NCBI RefSeq assembly: GCF_002086675.1
Contig: NZ_MVIF01000053.1
Span: forward strand, 1 to 37,368
Direction: 5' to 3'
DNA length: 37,368 nt
Source of the DNA: Mycobacterium persicum
GTDB taxonomy: Bacteria > Actinomycetota > Actinomycetes > Mycobacteriales > Mycobacteriaceae
The notes under the pieces were generated by a model, which had not been told where the DNA came from, did no database searches, and saw only the letters and a program-made list of their open reading frames with translations. This document shows, piece by piece, positions 31,665 to 37,368 of this stretch. The number at the start of each line of letters is the position of its first letter. The first letter of the stretch is position 1. Both the position numbers and the translations under genes were made by a program.

Positions 31665-33278
31665 ATGTCGTCCCAGAAGGCCGTGGCGCAGCGCTTGGAT
31701 CGGGTGCTTGATAAGGTGACCCGCTGGTACCGCTGGCCGTCAGAAACCCCTGCTTACGGGTCCCGGCTTCTCGGACGAGCATCGGAAAGCCAGCAACGTC
31801 AGCGGATACGTATCCAGGTGATGATGAGTGTCACCATTCTGGCCGCCCAATTGGTCGGGGTCACCATCGCGGCCCTGCTGCTGACGGTTGCCTTTCCGAA
31901 ACCGAGCGTTATCTTCGACGCACCGCATTGGCTGTCCTTCGGGCTGGTCCCCACCTACAACGTGCTCGCTGTGGTGCTGGGCGCACTGTGGCTTACCCGG
32001 CAAACAACTCGCGCATTGCGATGGGCAATCGAGGAACGCAGACCCACCCCAGACGAGGCACGCGATATGTTCCGGATCCCGGCGCGGGTGTCGTTGGCGG
32101 TTCTTTTCGTATGGGGATTCGGGATGGCGTTGTGGACCACCCTCTACGGCATGGCCAACCCAGCGTTTATCCCGCGGTTCCTGTTTTCGATGAGCGTCGT
32201 CGGCGTTCTCGTGGCCACCAGCAGCTATTTGCTATCCGAATTTGCGCTGCGACCGGTGGCCGCCCGGGCGCTCGAAGTAGGACCAACGACGCGATCCCTG
32301 GTGTCAGGCATTATGGGTCGCACCATGGTGGTATGGCTGCTCTGTTCGGGCCTACCCAATACCGGTATTGCCCTCACCGCGCTGTTCGAGAATACGTTTT
32401 GGGAGCTCGAGAACGACGAATACATAATTTCAGTTCTGATCCTGTGGACGCCCGTTATGGTCTTCGGGTTCGTTCTGATGTGGATGCTTGCCTGGATGAC
32501 AGCAGCACCAGTGGGCGTGGTGCGCGCGGCGCTCAAGCGCGTGGAGCAGGGCGACTTGGCTGGCGATCTGGTGGTGTTCGACGCCACCGAACTCGGCGAG
32601 CTGCAGCGTGGATTCAACGCGATGGTCCATGGCCTGCGCGAACGCGAGCGGGTGCGTGACCTCTTCGGCCGGCAGGTCGGCCGCGAGGTCGCCCTCGCCG
32701 CCGAACGCCAGCCGCCGAAACTTGGCGGTGAAGAGCGTCACGTCGCCGTGGTGTTCATCGATATCGTCGGCTCGACCAAGTTGGTGACTAGCCAGCCTCC
32801 CGCCGACGTCGTGCAGTTGCTGAATCGGTTTTTCGCAGTCGTCATCGACGAGATCGATCGCCATCGCGGCTTGGTCAACAAATTCCAGGGCGACGCGTCG
32901 CTTGCCATCTTCGGCGCCCCCAATCACCTTGACCGACCCGAAGACCAGGCGCTGGCCGCCGCACGGGCCATTGCCAAACGACTGGCCAAGGAAGTGCCCG
33001 AGTGCCCGGCGGGCATCGGCGTGGCATCCGGACAAGTGGTCGCCGGCAATGTCGGCGCCAACGAACGGTTCGAATACACGGTGATCGGCGAGCCGGTCAA
33101 CCAGGCGGCCCGGCTTTGCGAACTGGCCAAATCACACCCGGGTCAATTGCTGGCTACCGCCGACACGGTGCGGGGCGCAACCGAACACGAGAGTTCCCTG
33201 TGGTCGCTGGGCGAGGTCGTGACACTTCGCGGGCACGACCAGCACACCCAGCTCGCGTCGCCGGTACAAGCCGGGTAA
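31665..33278 (+). CDS. Membrane adenylate cyclase with HAMP domain, copy 1
   Basis: 537-residue class III nucleotidyl cyclase of the Rv1318c-Rv1320c type. Residues 45-290 contain about six transmembrane segments. A HAMP linker (about 275-330, RVEQGDLAGDLVVFDATELGEL region) connects to the catalytic domain (about 358-520). The metal-binding Asp366 (VVFIDIVGS) and Asp410 (KFQGD), the purine-specifying Lys406 and Thr472 (EYTVIGE), and the transition-state Asn479 and Arg483 (VNQAARL) are all present, so it should make cAMP as a dimer. The membrane part probably senses an unknown signal. It is divergent from nucS across 284 bases without a gene. It aligns without gaps to the second copy through at least the first 366 residues. 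H37Rv has three such genes here. Confidence 0.95.
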   Translation: MSSQKAVAQRLDRVLDKVTRWYRWPSETPAYGSRLLGRASESQQRQRIRIQVMMSVTILAAQLVGVTIAALLLTVAFPKPSVIFDAPHWLSFGLVPTYNVLAVVLGALWLTRQTTRALRWAIEERRPTPDEARDMFRIPARVSLAVLFVWGFGMALWTTLYGMANPAFIPRFLFSMSVVGVLVATSSYLLSEFALRPVAARALEVGPTTRSLVSGIMGRTMVVWLLCSGLPNTGIALTALFENTFWELENDEYIISVLILWTPVMVFGFVLMWMLAWMTAAPVGVVRAALKRVEQGDLAGDLVVFDATELGELQRGFNAMVHGLRERERVRDLFGRQVGREVALAAERQPPKLGGEERHVAVVFIDIVGSTKLVTSQPPADVVQLLNRFFAVVIDEIDRHRGLVNKFQGDASLAIFGAPNHLDRPEDQALAAARAIAKRLAKEVPECPAGIGVASGQVVAGNVGANERFEYTVIGEPVNQAARLCELAKSHPGQLLATADTVRGATEHESSLWSLGEVVTLRGHDQHTQLASPVQAG

Positions 33279-33496
33279 CAAGACCGGACTGGAGCGACCC
33301 CAGCCGCCAACCGCCACTGCCGGCACTGCCGGATTTGTAGGCCGGATTCGGAGCTTCGAGATCGACGCCGCACCCGATCACCACATGAATCGCCGAGAAC
33401 CGAAATGCCTACGGCCGCAGGTCGACACCTTGCCGGCGTCCGGACCGGCCCAAACCGACTCGGGGCCGCAGGTCAGCCACGCGAAAGATGCGAGAT

Positions 33497-33502
33497 TAGA
33501 CT
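33497..33502 (+). promoter_or_regulatory. -10 box of the second cyclase gene
   Basis: TAGACT within ATTAGACTGACGCCACA, 9 bases before the ATG at 33512. It matches the block before the first cyclase in sequence and spacing, while the rest of the 233-bp intergenic region does not obviously match. Confidence 0.5.
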
Positions 33503-33511
33503 GACGCCACA

Positions 33512-35137
33512 ATGGTGGCCGAGGAAGGTATGGCGCAACGTTTGGGCCGGGTACTTGAGACGGTGACCCGTCAGAGCGGCCGGCTATCAGAGACCCCCGC
33601 CTACGGCTCCTGGCTGCTCGGCCGGGTATCGGAGGACCAACGGCGCCGGCGGATCCGCATCCAGGTCATCTTGACGGTGATGGTGGTGGCGGCAAACCTG
33701 ATCGGGATAGCGGTCTCCATCCTGTTGGTCACGGTCGCGATTCCCGAGCCGAGTGTCTTTTCCGATGCCCCGTTATGGGTGTCGTTCGCCGTTGTGCCGG
33801 CCTACATCGTGGTCGCCTTGGCGCTCGGAGCGTATTGGATCACCCGACGAACGGTGATCGCGCTGCGCTGGGCAATCGAGGAACGCCCACCAACGCACGC
33901 CGACGAGCGCAACACCTTCCTGACTCCCTGGCGGGTCGCCATCGTCGACCTGATCCTCTGGGGAGTCGGCGCGGCGCTGCTGACGACGCTTTACGGCATG
34001 GCCAACACCGTATTCATCCCCCGCTTCCTCTTCGCGGTGACCATTTGCGGCCTCCTGGTCGCTACCGGGAGCTACCTGCTCACCGAGTTCGCATTGCGTC
34101 CGGTCGCAGCCCAGGCCCTCGAGGCGGGACCGCCGCCCCGACGACTGGCCTCGGGAATCATGGGGCGAACCATGATGGTCTGGCTGCTGGGATCGGGTGT
34201 TCCCATCGTCGGCATTGCCCTGATCGCGATCTTCCAGATCGAGATGCGGAATCTCACGCCGACCCAGTTCGCGGTCGGTGTGCTCATCGTGTCGATGGCA
34301 ACATTGGTCTTCGGGTTTGTCCTGATGTGGATCTTGGCCTGGCTCACGGCGACACCGGTACGCGTGGTCCGCGCGGCACTGCAGCGCGTGGAACGAGGGG
34401 ATCTCCGAGGCGACCTGGTGGTGTTCGACGGAACCGAGCTCGGTGAGCTGCAGCGTGGTTTCAACGCGATGGTCGACGGCTTGCGGGAGCGCGAGCGGGT
34501 GCGCGATCTGTTCGGCCGCCATGTCGGACGTGAGGTCGCGCTTGCCGCCGAGCGGGAGCGGCCGAAACTGGGCGGGGAGGAACGCCATGTCGCAGTGGTG
34601 TTCCTTGACATCATCGGCTCGACCAAGTTGGTGACCAGCCAACCCCCGGCCGAGGTCGTGCAGTTGCTCAACCGCTTCTTCGCAATCGTGGTCGAAGAGG
34701 TCGATCGCCATTGCGGACTGGTCAACAAGTTCGAGGGCGACGCCTCGCTGGCCATCTTCGGTGCCCCCAACTATCTCGACCGACCCGAAGACCAGGCGTT
34801 GGCCTGCGCGCGGACCATGGCTGAGCGGCTGGCCGAGGAAATGCGGGAGTGCCAGGCAGGCATCGGGGTGGCGTCCGGACAGGTGGTGGCCGGCAACGTG
34901 GGCTCCAAGGAGCGGTTCGAATACACCGTGATCGGCGAACCGGTGAACGAAGCCGCCCGACTGTGCGAACGCGCGAAATCACGCCCGGGCAAGTTACTGG
35001 CTTCGGCGCAAACCGTCGAGGCAGCGAGCGAAAGTGAGCGTGCCCATTGGACGTTGGGCAGGCACGTGAAGCTTCGTGGGCACAAGCAGCCGACTCGACT
35101 GGCATCGCCCGTGGAGCCGGCCAAGCCGGGGAAGTGA
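33512..35137 (+). CDS. Membrane adenylate cyclase with HAMP domain, copy 2
   Basis: 541-residue paralogue of the preceding gene with the same order: a soluble N-terminus containing SETPAYGSWLLGR, about six transmembrane segments, a HAMP domain (VERGDLRGDLVVFDGTELGEL), and the cyclase domain. Catalytic residues fall at the same positions, with Asp366 in VVFLDIIGS, Lys406 and Asp410 in NKFEGD, Thr472 in EYTVIGE, and Asn/Arg in VNEAARL. The catalytic and HAMP regions are much more alike between copies than the membrane halves, so the two may respond to different signals and feed the same second messenger. It has its own promoter and sits 88 bases before alkA. I read this as an old tandem duplication. 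Confidence 0.95.
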   Translation: MVAEEGMAQRLGRVLETVTRQSGRLSETPAYGSWLLGRVSEDQRRRRIRIQVILTVMVVAANLIGIAVSILLVTVAIPEPSVFSDAPLWVSFAVVPAYIVVALALGAYWITRRTVIALRWAIEERPPTHADERNTFLTPWRVAIVDLILWGVGAALLTTLYGMANTVFIPRFLFAVTICGLLVATGSYLLTEFALRPVAAQALEAGPPPRRLASGIMGRTMMVWLLGSGVPIVGIALIAIFQIEMRNLTPTQFAVGVLIVSMATLVFGFVLMWILAWLTATPVRVVRAALQRVERGDLRGDLVVFDGTELGELQRGFNAMVDGLRERERVRDLFGRHVGREVALAAERERPKLGGEERHVAVVFLDIIGSTKLVTSQPPAEVVQLLNRFFAIVVEEVDRHCGLVNKFEGDASLAIFGAPNYLDRPEDQALACARTMAERLAEEMRECQAGIGVASGQVVAGNVGSKERFEYTVIGEPVNEAARLCERAKSRPGKLLASAQTVEAASESERAHWTLGRHVKLRGHKQPTRLASPVEPAKPGK

Positions 35138-35225
35138 GCTCCGGCCACTCGCCCGGCCCGACTGTGCCCACTACGATGTCGCTTTCCCGCCAGCCATGTC
35201 GGTGATCAGGTGTAATTGTCGAACT

Positions 35226-36743
35226 GTGCACGACGATTTCGAACGTTGCTACCGAGCGGTCCAGGCTAAGGACGCCCGGTTCGACGGCTGGTTCGTGATC
35301 GCGGTCTTGACGACCCGGATCTACTGCCGGCCCAGTTGCCCGGTACGGCCGCCGTTCGCGCGCAATGTGCGGTTCCTGCCGACCGCGGCGGCGGCCCAAC
35401 AGGAGGGCTTCCGGGCCTGCAAACGGTGCCGTCCTGACGCGTCTCCCGGTTCCCCGGAATGGAACATCCGCGGTGATGTGGTGGCCCGGGCAATGCGGCT
35501 GATCGGTGACGGCACGGTGGACCGCGAAGGCGTCACTGGACTGTCCGCACGTCTCGGTTACACCACCCGTCAGCTGCAGCGCCTGCTGCGGGCGGAGGTG
35601 GGCGCCGGCCCGCTGGCACTGGCCCGCGCACAACGGATGCAGACGGCCCGGGTGCTGATCGAGACCACCGATCTGCCGTTCAGTGAGGTGGCTTTTGCGG
35701 CCGGGTTTTCCAGCATCCGGCAATTCAACGACACTGTGCGCCTGGTCTGCGACAGCACGCCGACGGCGCTGCGCAAGCGTGCTGCCAGCCGGATGGGATC
35801 CGCCGAATCCGGGACCACTGTGCACCAGGGTGGCCCAGGTGCGATTTCCCTGCGCCTGCCGGTCCGCACACCATTCGCGTACGAGGGCGTCTTCGGTCAT
35901 CTGGCCGCCGGCGCGGTCCCCGGCTGCGAAGAGGTCCGCGATGGCGCCTACCGACGCACGCTGCGCCTTTCCTTGGGCAGCGGCCTGGTCACCCTCACAC
36001 CGGCACCCGATCATGTTCGCTGTCTGCTGGTGCTCGACGACTTCCGCGACCTCGCGGCCGCCACCGCACGGTGCCGTCGACTGCTGGACCTTGACGCCGA
36101 TCCCGAGGCGGTGGTCGAGGCACTCAGCGGTGACCCGGCGTTGGCCCCAGCGGTCGCCAAAGCACCCGGACAGCGGATTCCGCGTACCGTCGATGAGGCT
36201 GAACTCGCCGTGCGGGCGGTGCTGGCTCAACAGGTTTCGACCAACGCCGCGCGGACCCACGCGGGCCGACTCGTGGCCGCCTACGGGCAACCGGTGCACG
36301 ATGCAGCGGGCGCCCTGACCCACACCTTCCCGTCGGTGGAGCAGTTGTCGCAGATCGACCCCGTCCATCTGGCCGTCCCCAGGGCGCGTCGACGCACCCT
36401 CAGCGCGCTCGTCTGCGGCCTTGCTGACGGGAGGATCAGCCTGGACGCCGGTTGCGACTGGACGGAAGCGCGCAACCAGTTGCTGGCCGTGCCGGGCGTT
36501 GGCCCGTGGACGGCCGAGGTCGTCGCGATGCGCGGCCTGGGTGACCCGGACGCATTTCCTGTCGGTGACCTCGGTGTTCGGTTGGCTGCCAGGCAACTGG
36601 GCCTGCCCGAACAAGGGCGCGCTCTTTCCGAGCGAAGCGCCCGGTGGCGGCCCTGGCGGTCGTATGCCACACAGCATTTATGGACCACACTCGAGCACCC
36701 GGTAAACCGTTGGCCACTAAAACCTCCCAAGGAAGTCGCATGA
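35226..36743 (+). CDS. alkA: Ada-AlkA fusion: methylphosphotriester sensor plus 3-methyladenine glycosylase
   Basis: 505-residue bifunctional protein of the adaptive response to alkylation, equivalent to Rv1317c. The N-terminal Ada domain has the four zinc cysteines Cys34, Cys38 (IYCRPSCP), Cys65 and Cys68 (ACKRCRP); Cys34 is the probable methyl acceptor. An AraC-type DNA-binding domain follows (about 85-190, LSARLGYTTRQLQRLL and FAAGFSSIRQFND). The C-terminal half is a helix-hairpin-helix DNA glycosylase with LPGVGPWTAEVVAMRGLG and a catalytic Asp448 in FPVGDLGVR. The GTG at 35226 gives the known MHDDFERCYRA start; an ATG at 35196 would add ten residues. The ogt start overlaps its stop (ATGA), so one methylation-triggered operon encodes sensor, glycosylase and methyltransferase. 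Confidence 0.95.
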   Translation: MHDDFERCYRAVQAKDARFDGWFVIAVLTTRIYCRPSCPVRPPFARNVRFLPTAAAAQQEGFRACKRCRPDASPGSPEWNIRGDVVARAMRLIGDGTVDREGVTGLSARLGYTTRQLQRLLRAEVGAGPLALARAQRMQTARVLIETTDLPFSEVAFAAGFSSIRQFNDTVRLVCDSTPTALRKRAASRMGSAESGTTVHQGGPGAISLRLPVRTPFAYEGVFGHLAAGAVPGCEEVRDGAYRRTLRLSLGSGLVTLTPAPDHVRCLLVLDDFRDLAAATARCRRLLDLDADPEAVVEALSGDPALAPAVAKAPGQRIPRTVDEAELAVRAVLAQQVSTNAARTHAGRLVAAYGQPVHDAAGALTHTFPSVEQLSQIDPVHLAVPRARRRTLSALVCGLADGRISLDAGCDWTEARNQLLAVPGVGPWTAEVVAMRGLGDPDAFPVGDLGVRLAARQLGLPEQGRALSERSARWRPWRSYATQHLWTTLEHPVNRWPLKPPKEVA

Positions 36744-37237
36744 TTCATTACCGCACCATCCACAGTCCGATCGGACCGTTGACCTTGGCCGGGCGCGGCG
36801 CCGTATTGACCAACCTGCGGATGGTCGATCAAACCCATGAGCCGAACCGATCCGGTTGGTCACCGAATCAATGTGCCTTTCCAGCCGCGGTCGAACAGCT
36901 TGACGCCTATTTTGCCGGTGGCCTCCGCGATTTCGATGTCGACCTGGACCTGCGTGGCACAGAATTCCAGCAGCGGGTATGGAAGGCATTGCTGACGATT
37001 CCCTACGGGGAAACTCGATCCTATGGAGAAATCGCGCAACAGATCGGTGCCCCGGGCGCGGCCCGTGCCGTCGGCTTAGCCAACGGCCGGAATCCCATCG
37101 CCATCATCGTCCCGTGCCATCGGGTCATCGGGGCCACCGGAAAGCTCACCGGGTACGGGGGCGGGCTTGACCGAAAGCAAACATTGCTCGAGTTGGAGAA
37201 GAAACGTGTGTCGGTCAATTTGAGTTTGTTCGACTGA
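36740..37237 (+). CDS. ogt: Methylated-DNA-protein cysteine methyltransferase Ogt
   Basis: 165-residue suicide repair protein that transfers the methyl group of O6-methylguanine to its own cysteine. The acceptor Cys126 lies in IIVPCHRVIG, with the DNA-binding RAVGLANGRNP just before it and LTGYGGGLDRK after. The N-terminal domain (PIGPLTLAGRGAVLTNLRM) is normal, and the total length equals M. tuberculosis Ogt. Start and stop of the alkA-ogt pair overlap by 4 bases. A strong hairpin follows 18 bases after the stop, shared with the oncoming 5S gene. Confidence 0.97.
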   Translation: MIHYRTIHSPIGPLTLAGRGAVLTNLRMVDQTHEPNRSGWSPNQCAFPAAVEQLDAYFAGGLRDFDVDLDLRGTEFQQRVWKALLTIPYGETRSYGEIAQQIGAPGAARAVGLANGRNPIAIIVPCHRVIGATGKLTGYGGGLDRKQTLLELEKKRVSVNLSLFD

Positions 37238-37255
37238 CACGAATCTCGTGAATGC

Positions 37256-37285
37256 AAAAACACCCCCGAGACCGGGGGTGTTTTT
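37256..37285. terminator. Bidirectional intrinsic terminator between ogt and the rRNA operon
   Basis: Perfect 12-bp inverted repeat AAAAACACCCCC (37256-37267) and GGGGGTGTTTTT (37274-37285) with a 6-base loop. There is a GC-rich stem with a T-run on either strand, so it can stop ogt transcription and the minus-strand rRNA transcript. Confidence 0.9.
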
Positions 37286-37288
37286 GTA

Positions 37289-37368
37289 TGTTCGGCGGTG
37301 TCCTACTTTTCCACCCGAGAAGGGCAGTATCATCGGCGCTGACAGGCTTAGCTTCCGGGTTCGGGATG
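37289..37368 (-). rRNA. rrf: 5S ribosomal RNA, 3' part (runs off the window)
   Basis: The minus strand reads the conserved 3' two thirds of mycobacterial 5S rRNA: CATCCCGAACCCGGAAGCTA, then GCGCCGATGATACTGCC, then GGTGGAAAAGTAGGACACCG and ending GCCGAACA. About 80 of roughly 115 bases are inside the window. The rest of the rRNA operon (23S and 16S) should lie to the right, as it lies next to ogt in M. tuberculosis. The terminator begins only a few bases after its 3' end. Confidence 0.95.

Noticed and set aside
33279..33511. Short GC-rich repeats between the cyclases (GGCCGCAGGTC twice)
   Set aside because: GGCCGCAGGTC at about 33413 and GGGCCGCAGGTCAG at about 33461 look alike, but the match is too short to call a repeat element or operator.
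34722..36677. 651-codon minus-strand open frame
   Set aside because: It is antisense to the second cyclase and alkA. The composition is that of a GC-driven shadow frame.
1..37368. CRISPR array, insertion sequence, toxin-antitoxin or phage genes
   Set aside because: I looked for regular repeats, transposase DDE/serine motifs, small overlapping gene pairs and phage proteins and saw none.

Overview
The window is a stretch of mycobacterial chromosome. Evidence: high GC, many GTG starts, and a gene order that, read right to left, follows the Mycobacterium tuberculosis H37Rv segment ogt - alkA - adenylate cyclases - nucS - fadA4 - thioredoxin-like - glgB - glgE - glgP - dinG - pncB1 - clpS - mec/cysO/cysM - murI - rphA - rdgB - lprD (the H37Rv order is recalled, not searched). 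The right edge enters the 3' end of a 5S rRNA gene on the minus strand, so an rRNA operon lies just outside. The species cannot be named from this alone; a non-tuberculous Mycobacterium is most likely.

Layout. 1-5.4 kb: an acyl-CoA catabolic cluster (truncated acyl-CoA dehydrogenase, family III CoA-transferase, thiolase, SDR, and a divergent second acyl-CoA dehydrogenase). In H37Rv this side of lprD carries the mbtL-mbtN/mbtK mycobactin genes, so this is an accessory or replaced region. 5.5-7.4 kb: a small membrane protein, a tRNA-Leu(UAG), lprD and a DUF3817 protein. 7.4-17 kb: a long minus-strand run, clpS - DUF2017 - S58 peptidase - mec - cysO - cysM - rhomboid - murI - MBL-fold cAMP phosphodiesterase - [AraC - VOC - broken DUF1801] - rphA - [DUF4395] - rdgB. 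The bracketed genes are extra relative to the H37Rv order. 17-27.5 kb: pncB1 and dinG, then the alpha-glucan genes glgP, glgE and glgB. 27.5-31.4 kb: thioredoxin-like co-chaperone, fadA4, methylmalonyl-CoA epimerase, a small zinc-ribbon-like protein and the mismatch endonuclease nucS. 31.7-35.1 kb: two tandem membrane adenylate cyclases. 35.2-37.2 kb: the alkylation-repair pair alkA (Ada-AlkA fusion) and ogt, then a terminator and the 5S gene.

How they work together. GlgE, GlgB and GlgP build and degrade branched alpha-glucan. CysO, CysM and Mec form the protein-thiocarboxylate cysteine route. The two cyclases make cAMP and the MBL-fold enzyme at 10.9-11.7 kb probably degrades it. NucS, AlkA, Ogt and DinG are DNA-repair functions; RdgB cleans the nucleotide pool. 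No CRISPR array, insertion sequence, prophage or PE/PPE gene was seen.

The most notable signals outside the coding regions are: a recurrent TANNNT hexamer placed 6-9 nt before the start codon of at least ten genes, which predicts leaderless mRNAs; a promoter block conserved in front of both cyclase paralogues; an inverted repeat in the leader of the inserted DUF4395 gene; and a three-copy 20-bp direct repeat beside a decayed DUF1801 gene. I found no convincing wholly new system; the most open biology is in the accessory catabolic cluster and the two insertions.
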